DNA from: Rhodobacter sp.
GTDB taxonomy: Bacteria > Pseudomonadota > Alphaproteobacteria > Rhodobacterales > Rhodobacteraceae
DNA length: 64,000 bases
Assembly: GCA_027484145.1 (NCBI GenBank)
Contig: JAIXUH010000012.1
Coordinates: forward strand, 310,001 to 374,000
Reading direction: 5' to 3'
Positions 8,222 through 16,136 of the stretch are shown piece after piece. A program made the translations under genes and the position numbers. The notes beneath the pieces are model-generated. The model searched no databases and was not told where the DNA came from. It saw nothing but the letters and a program-made list of their open reading frames with translations. Numbering within the stretch: the stretch's first letter is position 1; every line of letters starts with the position of its first letter.

Positions 8222-8247
8222 GGAACCATTCCGGACCCTGCCACGTT
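8222..8247 (+). promoter_or_regulatory. EcfG-type promoter of the PLDc_N gene
   Basis: GGAAC (8222-8226), 17-nt spacer, CGTT (8244-8247). Exact consensus, with predicted start near 8254 and a 39-nt leader to the ATG at 8293. It may drive the whole run of small genes up to about 10.9 kb. Confidence 0.85.
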
Positions 8248-8292
8248 TGTAAGGCAGATATCCCCGGCAGACCCAACCAGAAAGGCCTGCGC

Positions 8293-8499
8293 ATGACTGA
8301 ACTTTCGATCTTTCAGATGTCGGGCTTTGGTGGCCTTCTGATCCTTGCGCTGGACCTGTTGGCCATCATCTCGGTTCTGGGGTCATCGGCCCGCACGGGG
8401 CGCAAGGTGCTGTGGGTCTTGCTGATCCTTGTCCTGCCGGTGCTTGGGTTCCTGTTGTGGGCGCTGTTCGGGCCCCGGGCCGATACCCGCGTGATCTGA
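8293..8499 (+). CDS. PLDc_N-domain small membrane protein
   Basis: A 68-residue protein with two hydrophobic helices separated by a short basic loop ([11 protein letters not shown]) and ending [11 protein letters not shown], the pattern of the phospholipase-D N-terminal (PLDc_N) family, here without any catalytic domain. Such stand-alone proteins are membrane components of unknown role. ATG 8293 lies 39 nt after the predicted start of an exact EcfG promoter, marking it as a general-stress gene. It is followed 101 bp later by the DUF2383 gene with no obvious promoter between them. Confidence 0.82.
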   Translation: MTELSIFQMSGFGGLLILALDLLAIISVLGSSARTGRKVLWVLLILVLPVLGFLLWALFGPRADTRVI

Positions 8500-8600
8500 A
8501 CCGCACCGACACACCTGCCCCTTTTCATGCCTGCCGGGCTTTTGCCCCACGGTGGCTGACACAGCGTCGCCACCGGATGCCCCTTCATGACAGAAAGGAC

Positions 8601-9077
8601 ATGCCGATGATGCCCGTCTTTCCCGGAACCAATGCCATCTCGCCCGACCTGCCGCCGGACCAAAAGGCGCTGAGTGCCCTTGTGACCTTGCATCAACGCA
8701 CGGTCGATGCCCGCGCCGGGTTTGATGCAATGGTCGAAAAGGCCGAACCTGCCTTTCGCCCGATTGCCCTGTCGTTTCAGGACCTGCACAGCCGGCAAGC
8801 CGTGCAGATTGCCGAACTGATTGTACGGGCGGGCGGCGAACCTGATCCGGACGGCACCTTCATGTCGACGGTGAACCGCGTCGTGATCGCGACCCGCGCC
8901 TTTTTTGACCAGATCGACGCTGATGTCATGGATCAGGTCCGTACGGGCGAGGACCACGTTCTGGCGGCCTTTCAGGATTGCCTTGATGACCCGGTGGATT
9001 CCGTGACCGACACCACCCTGCGCCGCCTGCATGACGAGTTGACCGCCCTTCTGGCAACAACCCGTCAGCTTGACTGA
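8601..9077 (+). CDS. DUF2383/PA2169-like four-helix-bundle protein
   Basis: A protein of about 158 residues predicted all-helical, with LVTLHQRTVDARAGFDAMVEKA near the start and LHDELTALLATTRQLD at the end. It resembles DUF2383 (PA2169) ferritin-like four-helix bundles, although no metal-ligand set is evident. The start is ambiguous among ATG 8601, 8607 and 8610; AAGGA at 8595-8599 best fits 8607. It lies in the same orientation as, and probably in the transcript of, the EcfG-driven PLDc_N gene. No further function can be read. Confidence 0.7.
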   Translation: MPMMPVFPGTNAISPDLPPDQKALSALVTLHQRTVDARAGFDAMVEKAEPAFRPIALSFQDLHSRQAVQIAELIVRAGGEPDPDGTFMSTVNRVVIATRAFFDQIDADVMDQVRTGEDHVLAAFQDCLDDPVDSVTDTTLRRLHDELTALLATTRQLD

Positions 9078-9100
9078 CTCTTGCGCCACAGGAACCTGTC

Positions 9101-9376
9101 ATGCCCCATTCTTCGCCCAACCTTGACCGTCTGGAACAGGCGCTGACCCGTGCCGCGCAGGCCCGTGCCGAACGGATCGTGCAAATCCTTGCCGCCCGTA
9201 TCTACGACGTCGGCACGGCCCGGTTGCAGCGGCTGTCACAAGCCATGGCGGACAAGGGGGCCATGGGCCTTGCGCGGGGTGCAGCGCAGGTTCTGCAGAC
9301 TCGCCCCTTGGCCTTTGCTGCCGGGGCCATCGGCACGGGCTATGTGCTGTGGCACCTGACCGGGCGCCGCAGGTGA
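9101..9376 (+). CDS. Small amphipathic/membrane protein (YqjK-like position)
   Basis: A 91-residue protein with an Ala/Arg-rich amphipathic N-terminal half and one hydrophobic segment near the C-terminus (AFAAGAIGTGYVLWHL), ending GRRR. I do not recognise a firm family. It is the first of three coupled genes whose order recalls enterobacterial yqjD-yqjE-yqjK, a membrane-anchored stress locus; this gene would take the YqjK place. AGGA precedes ATG 9101, and its stop overlaps the next gene's GTG (GTGA). Confidence 0.6.
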   Translation: MPHSSPNLDRLEQALTRAAQARAERIVQILAARIYDVGTARLQRLSQAMADKGAMGLARGAAQVLQTRPLAFAAGAIGTGYVLWHLTGRRR

Positions 9377-9774
9377 CCCGCGACCCGGCCCCGCAGACAC
9401 CGCGAACGGATGATCCGATCCGGCTTTCGGCCCATGCCTTTGCCTTGGCCAAGGCTGCCCTTGCGGCCCGCATCGGCGCGGTACGGGCCGAGGTGGGGGT
9501 GCGCCTGCGCAGTGCTGTGGCTGCCGTTGTTTGTGCCATCCTCGCGATGGTCCTGATCGTGGCCAGCTTTATTCTGGGCCTGCAATCTGCCGTTGCCGCT
9601 CTGATGATGGCAGGCTTTTCGCCAGCCGCCTCGCTTGGCCTTGTGGCTTTAGGCGCGGCCGTGGCGGCCCTGCTTGCAGCCGCTGCCGCTGGCGGTCTGG
9701 CCGGCCGCGCCACGGCACCCTTGCGCGCCCACCCACCAGATACGGGGGCAAATCCGCCCCAGACCGACGCCTGA
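9373..9774 (+). CDS. Phage-holin-family/YqjE-like membrane protein
   Basis: A protein of about 133 residues with two long hydrophobic segments (about 45-68, AVAAVVCAILAMVLIVASFILG, and about 82-115) framed by charged ends, like the YqjE/holin-X superfamily. These proteins are membrane-resident and not true phage holins. GTG 9373 overlaps the upstream stop (GTGA); a GTG at 9349 in the same frame is possible. It is followed by the DUF3618/DUF883-like gene. Function is unknown; the setting suggests envelope stress. Confidence 0.6.
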   Translation: MTRDPAPQTPRTDDPIRLSAHAFALAKAALAARIGAVRAEVGVRLRSAVAAVVCAILAMVLIVASFILGLQSAVAALMMAGFSPAASLGLVALGAAVAALLAAAAAGGLAGRATAPLRAHPPDTGANPPQTDA

Positions 9775-9808
9775 TATTGCGTCACCCATCCAGCCGAAGG
9801 AGAACCCC

Positions 9809-10897
9809 ATGACCAGCACCCGCACCAGCCGCGACCTGATGGCCGAAGCCCGCGCCAACGAAGCCGCCCTGATGGATCTGATCCATGCCCTGACTGACCG
9901 CCTGCCGCCTGCCGCCGACCACGCGCGCCAGATGGCCAGCGATGCCGCCGCTCAGGCCGGCACCACCCTGCGCGCCCACCCTGTGGCATCCACACTGATC
10001 GGGGCCGGGGCTGCGTGGCTGGCCTTCAGTGCCCTGCGGCCGCGTGCCGTTGCACCGCAACCGTTGCCCGATGTGCTTGGCCAGTGGGCCGATGATGGCG
10101 GGCGGATCATGGCAAAGATGTCCGATCTGGCCGAAGACTGGCGCGCAGCGGCAGATGATGCCACCCACCGCGCCCAAACGCGCCTGCATGCCCTTGGCGA
10201 TGCCCTGACCGCACGAGGCAAGGGTGCCGCCGCCGCTGCCCGCGAAAAGGCCGCCATCGCAACCGATCTGGCCCAAGACCTTGCGGCGGCTTTCAACCAC
10301 GGTCTGGATGATCTTGGCGAACAGGCCGCAGCCCGCATCCGCGATGCGCGCGAACAGGCCTATGATGCGCTGTCGTCGGCCAAGGCCCCGGCACGCCGCG
10401 CCGTGCAAGGTGCTGAAGCGACAATCCGGCGTCATCCTGTGGCGACGGGGCTTTTGGGACTTGCGATTGGCGCGGGCCTTGCCGCAGCCTTTCCGGCAAC
10501 GCGGCGCGGTCTTGCGGCAGTCGGCCCGGCCATCGCGCCCAATGTCGCACCGGGCGTTGCGTCGGTGGCGGCGGACCTGATGGCCCGCGCCCGTGCCTTG
10601 CTGCACGAAGAACGCAGCCTTGCCACTGCAACTGCGACCAAAGCCGTCAGCCGGGCCAAGGCAAGGGTCGCGCAGGCCGCAGATGACGTGACCGATGATG
10701 TGGTGGCCTTGCTGGACGACGCCAAGGCCGCCGCGAAACCCGTTGCCCGGACCACGACCAAGGCCATTGCGAAAACGGCAGATCAGGCGGCACCCCGGAT
10801 CGCACGCGCCAAGTCTGCGGCCAAAGACGCCACCGACCGTGCGAAAAAGGCCGCAACGGCCAAGGTGACGGCGGCAAACGGCCTGCTGCCAAACTGA
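9809..10897 (+). CDS. DUF3618/YqjD-like membrane-anchored protein with histone-H1-like tail
   Basis: A 362-residue Ala-rich protein. Two modules each hold an amphipathic helix followed by HPVAsTLIG/HPVATGLLG-type hydrophobic anchors (about residues 55-75 and 210-235), as in DUF3618 and DUF883 (ElaB/YqjD) proteins that tether to the inner membrane. The last 90 residues are Ala/Lys/Thr-rich (TTTKAIAKTADQAAPR, KSAAKDATDRAKKAATAKV), resembling bacterial histone-H1-like tails. YqjD is a membrane-anchored ribosome-binding protein; the basic tail could bind nucleic acid or ribosomes (inference). GAAGGAG precedes ATG 9809, and a strong terminator follows. Confidence 0.7.
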   Translation: MTSTRTSRDLMAEARANEAALMDLIHALTDRLPPAADHARQMASDAAAQAGTTLRAHPVASTLIGAGAAWLAFSALRPRAVAPQPLPDVLGQWADDGGRIMAKMSDLAEDWRAAADDATHRAQTRLHALGDALTARGKGAAAAAREKAAIATDLAQDLAAAFNHGLDDLGEQAAARIRDAREQAYDALSSAKAPARRAVQGAEATIRRHPVATGLLGLAIGAGLAAAFPATRRGLAAVGPAIAPNVAPGVASVAADLMARARALLHEERSLATATATKAVSRAKARVAQAADDVTDDVVALLDDAKAAAKPVARTTTKAIAKTADQAAPRIARAKSAAKDATDRAKKAATAKVTAANGLLPN

Positions 10898-10917
10898 CCG
10901 GCCCCCATCTATTCGAA

Positions 10918-10946
10918 CCCGCGGCGCCGCGTGCCGCGGGTTTTTT
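10918..10946 (+). terminator. Rho-independent terminator after the YqjD-like gene
   Basis: CCCGCGGC (10918-10925) and GCCGCGGG (10933-10940) form a perfect 8-bp stem followed by six T (10941-10946). It ends the small-gene run begun at 8293. Confidence 0.9.
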
Positions 10947-11013
10947 GCGTTCCGTTCCAAACGTCTGTCGCTGCCCCCTGCCCCCACATCATCACGACCA
11001 AGGACCCCTTCGC

Positions 11014-12033
11014 ATGGAACGCCTGTCACAGATATCGCTGGTCGTGCTTGCTGGCATCGCGTCGATTGCCGCACTGGATCTTGTCAGCGAACTTGCTGCC
11101 CCGATGGCCCTTGCGCTGGTGATCGGCGTGGTGCTGTCGCCCCTGTCGCTGATCTGGGAACGGCTGCGCGTTCCGCCCGCCCTTGGGGCGTTTGCGTCGC
11201 TTTTGCTGTCCTTGGTGGTGTTGGGTGGGCTTTTGCTGCTGGTGCAGCCGCTGGCCGCGCAACTGCTGGAACAGGCGCCAAAGGTCTGGGCCGATCTGCA
11301 AGGCATGATCCTTGCGTTCAAGGGGCTGGCCCAGGGTCTGGCCGAAGCATCGCGCGATGTCTCTGCCGCTATGGTGCCTGATGCCAACGCCGAAGGACCC
11401 GCGCCATCGCAGCCGATGTCGATGCCGGGGATCACCGATGCCCTGATGATCGCGCCATCACTTGCCGGGCAGATCCTGACCTTTGTCGGCACCCTGTTCT
11501 TTTTCTTGCTGACCCGCGACGACATCTATGCATGGGCTGCACGGCGGCTGGCTGGTCCGGCGGACCGTGGCCTTCTGGCCAACCGCCTGCGCGAGGCGGA
11601 ACGCAGTGTGTCGCGCTATTTCCTGACCATCACTCTGGTCAACGCAGGGCTGGGTCTTGCCACCGCCATTGCCCTGCAAGCCCTTGGCCTGCCCGGCGCC
11701 ATCCTGTGGGGTGTCATTGCCTTTGTGGTCAACTTCATCGTTTATCTTGGCCCCCTGATGCTCAGCCTTGCGCTGCTCTTTGCCGGGGTGGCGGCCTTTG
11801 ATGGTGCCTATGCGCTTTTGCCATCCATCGCCTTCACCTTGCTGAACTTTGTCGAAGGCCAATTCGCAACGCCCACCCTTGTCGGCAAGCGGATGGAGAT
11901 GAATGCCCTGCTGGTGTTTGTCGCACTCTTGTTCGGCATCTGGCTGTGGGGGCCCATCGGCGGCATTGTCGCAATTCCACTAATACTGTGGACGACCGTT
12001 CTGAAGAATGGTCTTAGCCTGAACCAGTCCTGA
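11014..12033 (+). CDS. AI-2E family (TqsA/PerM-like) transporter
   Basis: A 339-residue inner-membrane protein of the AI-2E exporter superfamily. An N-terminal helix pair is followed by a cytoplasmic or periplasmic region of about 100 residues, then GTLFFFLLTRDDIYAW and a C-terminal helical block with the conserved ILWGVIAFVVNFIVYLG and NFVEGQFATPTLVGKRMEMN segment. Substrates of most members are unknown; some export quorum signals and others are Na+/H+ antiporters. AAGGA precedes ATG 11014. The gene ends 1 bp before the convergent kinase gene's stop, so the 3' ends abut. Confidence 0.88.
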   Translation: MERLSQISLVVLAGIASIAALDLVSELAAPMALALVIGVVLSPLSLIWERLRVPPALGAFASLLLSLVVLGGLLLLVQPLAAQLLEQAPKVWADLQGMILAFKGLAQGLAEASRDVSAAMVPDANAEGPAPSQPMSMPGITDALMIAPSLAGQILTFVGTLFFFLLTRDDIYAWAARRLAGPADRGLLANRLREAERSVSRYFLTITLVNAGLGLATAIALQALGLPGAILWGVIAFVVNFIVYLGPLMLSLALLFAGVAAFDGAYALLPSIAFTLLNFVEGQFATPTLVGKRMEMNALLVFVALLFGIWLWGPIGGIVAIPLILWTTVLKNGLSLNQS

Positions 12034-12034
12034 C

Positions 12035-13825
12035 TCAGGCCGTCGTGATCGGCGCGGCGGCGCGCTCTTCGGCGTCGGTCAGGGGCCGCACGGGAAAGGA
12101 CAGCGAAAGTTCATAATCCGTCCCGATGCGACCGCGTGTCATCCGGCCATCAAGCTGGCGCGCAAAGGCCGACAGCAACTGGCTGCCGAACCCGTCGGTG
12201 CCCGCTTCCGGCCCGTCAAAGGGAAGGTCGGTCCGCTGGCCCGCCCCCATGATGCGCGGGATCCGGTTGCTCAGCGTCAGAACCGCATCCTCGCCCTCGC
12301 GCTTCAGCGTCAGCCGCAGGACCGAAACGCCCTCGCCACCCGACCAGCCATGTTTCAGCGCATTCGCCATGCCTTCGGTGAGAAACAGCGACAAGGGCAC
12401 GGCCTGATCGGGGGTCAGGCGAATTTCATCAATCTCGGTCGACATTTCAAACCGTCGTCCCGGCGCGCTTCCCATGCGCAGAATGTGTTCAACAATCTGC
12501 GGTAACAACTCGTCCGCCCGCACATCCGCAAGGCCCGTGGTCTGATAAAGTTCGCGGTGAATGGTGGCAAGGCTGATGACCCGGTCCTGCACGTTCCGCA
12601 TCGCCTCTTTGGTTTCTGCAGACAGGGCGCTGCGAAGTTGCATGTTCAGGATCGAGGCGATCAGCTGCAGGTTGTTCTTGACGCGGTGGTGCACCTCGCG
12701 CAGCAAGACCTCTTTCTGGTGGATCGTGTTTTCCAGATCGGCCTCGTCGTGCAAGACGGCTTCGGTCATCTTGTCATAGGCCTCGGCCAGATCACGAAAC
12801 TCGACCGCGGCGCCCGCAAAACGAAGGGGGCGCACCTTGCGGTCCCCCCCGGCAAAGGCAGTAATGCTGTCGCGCAGGGAACGCACATGCCCGATGACCT
12901 GACTTTCCGCTGCCAAAAGCGCAACCAACAGGCTTGCCGCCCACATCAGCAAGGGAAAGGTGATCGCGGGCAGATCATCGCCCATCAGCGTGTCATCCAG
13001 CCGGTTGGCGGGCCACGACCCCAACAGATACAGCGTGCCCGGCGCCAGTGGCACCACGGCAAAAGCGCGCCTTTGGCCTGCGGGTGTCTGGGCAATGAAA
13101 CTTTGCTCTCCCCCCTTGGCCAGTTCGATCAGGTTGGCATCGCGGGGCAACCGCGCGCGCGCATCGTCCAGCGCCGTCGAGGCCGCCAGAAGCCGCCCCT
13201 CGGCGTCAAAGGTTAGCAGGGCCAGCGGTTGCTCCTGCGGGCCGGCAAGGTCCTGAATGCGCTGCGTGATCGCCGAATGCGGCACCGACAGGCTGGCAAA
13301 GCCGACAAATACCCCCCCCGCCGTATGGACAGGGTGCAGGAATGAGATGATGGAGGTTTTGGAAATCGGCCCGCGTTCATTGACGTTCAGAAACGGCGAC
13401 GGCTTGGCCGCAAACTCCAAAAAGCGGTCGCTGCGGGTCACGTTTACGGTTTCGCCCGTCGAATTGCAGTGAATTTCGCCACTGACGGGCACGAATGCCG
13501 CAAAGGAATAAAGCCCGCCGGACTGCGCAACGATCCGCTGCACAACATCCGTGCAAGCCCCGACCTCATCCAGAAGGACCGGCAATGCCGCCGCCAGCGA
13601 CGCTACTGCCGCCCGCGCCCCGACAATCGCCTCGATCTGCGGCGAGGCCGCGACCAAGGTTTCGCCCAAGATCGCCGCGCGGGACCGGCTTTCGGCCACA
13701 CGGTCGGTGTGCACCGTCTGCACATAGGTCAGCAGCGCAAGCGGCAACAGCGCCACCCCCATGATGGCCATCAGGCGAAGCCCAAGCCCGCCGCCACCGT
13801 TCTGCCGCCTGAACCCCGATGTCAT
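12035..13825 (-). CDS. Membrane sensor histidine kinase (HisKA_2) of the general stress response
   Basis: A 596-residue kinase with TM1 at about 17-37, a large periplasmic sensor of about 240 residues (Cache/CHASE-like, unassigned), TM2 at about 290-310, a HAMP-like linker, then HisKA_2 with LLREVHHRVKNNLQLIASIL and an HATPase domain (LTEGMANALKHGW N-box). Its ATG overlaps the ecfG stop (ATGA), making it the third gene of nepR-ecfG-kinase. This is the usual position of the PhyR kinase (PhyK), whose family phosphorylates PhyR so that it captures NepR. The periplasmic sensor implies an envelope signal. Confidence 0.9.
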   Translation of the reverse strand: MTSGFRRQNGGGGLGLRLMAIMGVALLPLALLTYVQTVHTDRVAESRSRAAILGETLVAASPQIEAIVGARAAVASLAAALPVLLDEVGACTDVVQRIVAQSGGLYSFAAFVPVSGEIHCNSTGETVNVTRSDRFLEFAAKPSPFLNVNERGPISKTSIISFLHPVHTAGGVFVGFASLSVPHSAITQRIQDLAGPQEQPLALLTFDAEGRLLAASTALDDARARLPRDANLIELAKGGEQSFIAQTPAGQRRAFAVVPLAPGTLYLLGSWPANRLDDTLMGDDLPAITFPLLMWAASLLVALLAAESQVIGHVRSLRDSITAFAGGDRKVRPLRFAGAAVEFRDLAEAYDKMTEAVLHDEADLENTIHQKEVLLREVHHRVKNNLQLIASILNMQLRSALSAETKEAMRNVQDRVISLATIHRELYQTTGLADVRADELLPQIVEHILRMGSAPGRRFEMSTEIDEIRLTPDQAVPLSLFLTEGMANALKHGWSGGEGVSVLRLTLKREGEDAVLTLSNRIPRIMGAGQRTDLPFDGPEAGTDGFGSQLLSAFARQLDGRMTRGRIGTDYELSLSFPVRPLTDAEERAAAPITTA

Positions 13826-14385
13826 GCAGCCTGATACCCCGACCGTCCCATGACCGCCAAAGTGGTGGCCGTTTCGGCCCCCAGCACGTCTTCGCCGACG
13901 CTCATGCCCAAGAGGTCACACAGGCGCGCGCGGGCCCGGTTGGCCCGGCTTTTGGCGGTGCCGACGGCCACGCCCATCATGCCGGCGGCCTCTTCATAAG
14001 AATAGCCATTCGCCCCAACCAGCACCAGAACCTCGCGGTGTTCGGCCGAAAGCTGATCAAAGGCCCGCAGAAAATCGGCAAAGGCCAGACGGCCATCATG
14101 GTCGGGTTTGTTGAACAGGTTTCCGGCATGAATGCCATCGGGGTCCGACACCTCGCGCCGGGTCTTGCGCTTGGACGAAAAGAAGGCGTTGCGCAGGATC
14201 GTGAACAGCCACGCGCGCAGGTCGGTGCCCACCGTAAACTTGTCAAAGTTCGACCAAGCTTTCAGGATGGTTTCCTGCACCAGATCATCTGCGTCGGTCA
14301 CATTCCGCGTCAGCGATATGGCAAAGGCGCGCAACTGCGGAATGTGGATCGGCAATTCATCGCGAGGGTCCGCAAAGGAGGTCAC
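13822..14385 (-). CDS. ecfG: EcfG general-stress sigma factor
   Basis: A 187-residue ECF sigma factor. Region 2 spans about 15-85 (DADDLVQETILKAW, LRAWLFTILRNAFFSSKRK) and region 4 about 110-165 (LSAEHREVLVLVGANGYSYEEAA, GTAKSRANRARARL). The gene lies between nepR and a PhyK-like kinase and faces phyR, the defining EcfG context. The start is GTG 14385, overlapping the nepR stop (GTGA), with AAAGGAGG 6 nt upstream; translation is therefore coupled to its anti-sigma factor. It is expected to recognise GGAAC-N16/17-CGTT, including the promoter that drives its own operon. Confidence 0.96.
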   Translation of the reverse strand: MTSFADPRDELPIHIPQLRAFAISLTRNVTDADDLVQETILKAWSNFDKFTVGTDLRAWLFTILRNAFFSSKRKTRREVSDPDGIHAGNLFNKPDHDGRLAFADFLRAFDQLSAEHREVLVLVGANGYSYEEAAGMMGVAVGTAKSRANRARARLCDLLGMSVGEDVLGAETATTLAVMGRSGYQAA

Positions 14386-14573
14386 TTCTTGGCCTCCTTT
14401 GCCTTCAGTTGTTCCAGCAAGAGCTTGAAACGATCGGGAATTTCATCCTTTAGCGCATCTTCGTAAACGCGTTTCAGGTTTTCATCGATGTCACGCCGCA
14501 AGCTGGACTTGGGTTTTTCCCCTGCCATCTTCTCCATCATGCTCATAAGGTTCATGTTCCAAAGACTATCCAT
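14382..14573 (-). CDS. nepR: NepR anti-sigma factor
   Basis: A small protein of 57-69 residues whose core SSLRRDIDENLKRVYEDAL followed by EIPDRFKLLLEQL is the NepR two-helix EcfG-binding region. It sequesters EcfG until phospho-PhyR removes it. The longest start (ATG 14591) lies upstream of the transcription start predicted by the EcfG promoter at 14581-14606. The stress transcript must therefore use ATG 14573 (almost leaderless) or 14555 (MNLMSMMEK). I annotate 14573. The stop overlaps ecfG's GTG. Confidence 0.88.
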   Translation of the reverse strand: MDSLWNMNLMSMMEKMAGEKPKSSLRRDIDENLKRVYEDALKDEIPDRFKLLLEQLKAKEAKK

Positions 14574-14599
14574 GGAACCGAACGCAGTCATAGCGCGTT
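14574..14599 (+). promoter_or_regulatory. EcfG-type promoter of phyR
   Basis: GGAAC (14574-14578), 17-nt spacer, CGTT (14596-14599). Predicted start near 14606, 29 nt before the phyR ATG. It interlocks with the nepR promoter: each -10 element lies within the other's spacer. Confidence 0.88.
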
Positions 14600-14606
14600 T
14601 GGTTCC
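14581..14606 (-). promoter_or_regulatory. EcfG-type promoter of the nepR-ecfG-kinase operon
   Basis: Minus strand: GGAAC (14606-14602), 17-nt spacer, CGTT (14584-14581). Predicted start near 14574. It gives EcfG autoregulation and shares its DNA with the divergent phyR promoter. Confidence 0.88.
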
Positions 14607-14634
14607 TTATAAAAACCTTCAGTGGAGAGATTTC

Positions 14635-15444
14635 ATGCCTTCGACCGAAACGATTGACCTGTCGTCCGCCATCGCGCGGGACCTGCCCTATCTGCGTCGC
14701 TATGCGCGTGCGCTGACCGGCAGTCAGGACAGCGGAGATCGTTACGCCGCAGCCACGCTGGAAAGTCTGCTGATCGATGCATCGGTCATCAATGCTGCCG
14801 AGCGGCCCAAGGTTGGCCTGTTTCACGCGTTCCACCTTGTCTGGGCAAGCTCTGGCGCGCCAACGGATGAGTCCGATGATGTTCTGGCCGCGCGCGCGCA
14901 GGCGCACATGGCAGCGCTGACCCCCAATTCGCGCGAGGCGCTGCTTTTGCAGGTGATCGAGGATTTCAGCACCGAAGAAATCGCCGCAATCATGCAGACC
15001 GATGTGCCCGACGTAGAACGTCTGATCGCCGCCGCCGTGCTGGAAATGGAACGTTCGGTGACGGGCAAGGTCATGGTGATCGAGGACGAAGCCATCATTG
15101 CCATGGATATCGTCGATATCGTCAGCCACATCGGCCATGCCGTGACAGGGGTTGCCCGCACGCGGCGCGACGCGGTCAGCCTTGCCGCGCGTGAGAGGCC
15201 CGATCTTATTCTGGCCGACATTCAGCTTGCCGACAATTCTTCGGGGATCGACGCCGTGAACGACATTCTGGGCCAGTTCGACCACATCCCCGTCATCTTT
15301 ATCACCGCTTTTCCCGAGCGCCTGCTGACCGGCGAAAAGCCGGAGCCGGCCTTTCTGATCACCAAGCCGTTCACCGAAGAACAGCTTCGGTCGGCCGTCA
15401 GTCAGGCCATGTTCTTTTCATCAACCGAAACCCTGCACGCCTGA
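14635..15444 (+). CDS. phyR: PhyR general-stress response regulator (sigma-like plus receiver)
   Basis: A 269-residue regulator. The N-terminal sigma-factor-like domain (about 1-135; IARDLPYLRRYARALTGSQ, LTPNSREALLLQVIEDFSTEE) mimics EcfG. The C-terminal receiver (about 145-265) has MVIEDEAIIAMD, phosphoacceptor Asp in DLILADIQLADN, FITAFPERLLTGE and Lys in LITKPF. Phosphorylation by HWE/HisKA_2 kinases exposes the sigma-like domain, which binds NepR and frees EcfG. ATG 14635 has GGAGAG upstream and sits 29 nt after the predicted start of an EcfG promoter, forming a positive loop. The frame is open upstream but antisense to nepR. Confidence 0.96.
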   Translation: MPSTETIDLSSAIARDLPYLRRYARALTGSQDSGDRYAAATLESLLIDASVINAAERPKVGLFHAFHLVWASSGAPTDESDDVLAARAQAHMAALTPNSREALLLQVIEDFSTEEIAAIMQTDVPDVERLIAAAVLEMERSVTGKVMVIEDEAIIAMDIVDIVSHIGHAVTGVARTRRDAVSLAARERPDLILADIQLADNSSGIDAVNDILGQFDHIPVIFITAFPERLLTGEKPEPAFLITKPFTEEQLRSAVSQAMFFSSTETLHA

Positions 15445-15465
15445 TCGGCCTGCCCCTGCCAGACG

Positions 15466-15496
15466 CCCCGCCAGCCCCGTGCCGGCGGGGTTTTTT
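15466..15496 (+). terminator. Rho-independent terminator of phyR
   Basis: CCCCGCC (15466-15472) pairs with GGCGGGG (15484-15490), followed by six T (15491-15496). Confidence 0.85.
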
Positions 15497-15506
15497 CATC
15501 CCGGCG

Positions 15507-15531
15507 GGAACCATTTGCGGGGCGCGGCGTT
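15507..15531 (+). promoter_or_regulatory. EcfG-type promoter of the secreted-protein gene
   Basis: GGAAC (15507-15511), 16-nt spacer, CGTT (15528-15531). It lies 11 bp after the phyR terminator and predicts a start near 15538 with a leader of about 50 nt. Confidence 0.87.
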
Positions 15532-15587
15532 TATTTGACAGTCGCGGCAGACACTTGCCGTGCGCCCTCTCAAAAAGGATTTCCGCC

Positions 15588-16067
15588 ATGTTTCGCACCA
15601 CCCTTCTGGGCGGCGTTGCCGTCATGCTTGCCACCTCTGCCTTTGCAGCGACGATGATCAAGGAAATCGACGTCACCGCCGATATCACCGCCATCGAGAA
15701 CGTCGAAGCCGCTGCCTATTGGACCAACCTGGCCGATGATCTGGAAGAGGCCATTACCGCGCGTCTGGTCGACCAGATCGGCGAAGAAGGGTCCAAGATC
15801 AGCGTCGACATCAACGAACTGTCGCTGGCCAATTCGTTTCAGGAAAAGCTGGGCATCGAAGACGCCATCCTGAACGGTCAGGTCAACGTCTCGTCCGACG
15901 TCGACAACGCCAAGTTCGACGCCTATGAACTGACGGTTTCCGCCAAGACCGCCCTTGCCTTTGCCGCCGATGGCAGCGTTCTGCCGACCGAATTCGTCGG
16001 CTCGCCCGAGTATTACAAGGCTTTGGTCACCGCTTTTGCCGATGGTGTCGTGACGCGCCTGAAGTGA
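15588..16067 (+). CDS. Secreted/periplasmic protein of unknown function, EcfG-controlled
   Basis: A 159-residue protein with a clear signal peptide (basic MFR, hydrophobic LLGGVAVMLATS, cleavage after AFA). The mature part is acidic, predicted helix then strands, with AAYWTNLADDLEEAITARL and a C-terminal SPEYYKALVTAFADGVV. I recognise no family. The position between phyR and dps, an exact EcfG promoter and a strong bidirectional terminator suggest a dedicated periplasmic stress protein made on its own transcript. AAGGA precedes ATG 15588. Confidence 0.85.
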   Translation: MFRTTLLGGVAVMLATSAFAATMIKEIDVTADITAIENVEAAAYWTNLADDLEEAITARLVDQIGEEGSKISVDINELSLANSFQEKLGIEDAILNGQVNVSSDVDNAKFDAYELTVSAKTALAFAADGSVLPTEFVGSPEYYKALVTAFADGVVTRLK

Positions 16068-16090
16068 CGCGCGCCGCCACCTGACAGACC

Positions 16091-16118
16091 AAGGGCCCCG
16101 GATCACTCCGGGGCCCTT
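16091..16118. terminator. Bidirectional terminator between the secreted-protein gene and dps
   Basis: AAGGGCCCCGGA (16091-16102) and TCCGGGGCCCTT (16107-16118) form a perfect 12-bp stem with a 4-nt TCAC loop; both ends carry short A/T runs. It serves both convergent genes. Confidence 0.85.
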
Positions 16119-16136
16119 TGCATGTGGCGCGGCGGC

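Noticed and set aside
9373-9774. Phage holin
   Set aside because: No lysis genes or other phage genes are adjacent; topology and context fit a YqjE-like chromosomal membrane protein.
9782-11074. 430-residue minus-strand ORF opposite the YqjD-like gene
   Set aside because: Low-complexity antisense product of a high-GC Ala-rich gene. It crosses the strong terminator at 10918-10946.
14574-14591. ATG 14591 as the nepR start
   Set aside because: It would lie upstream of the transcription start predicted from the EcfG promoter. Kept only as an alternative, since another promoter could give a longer transcript.
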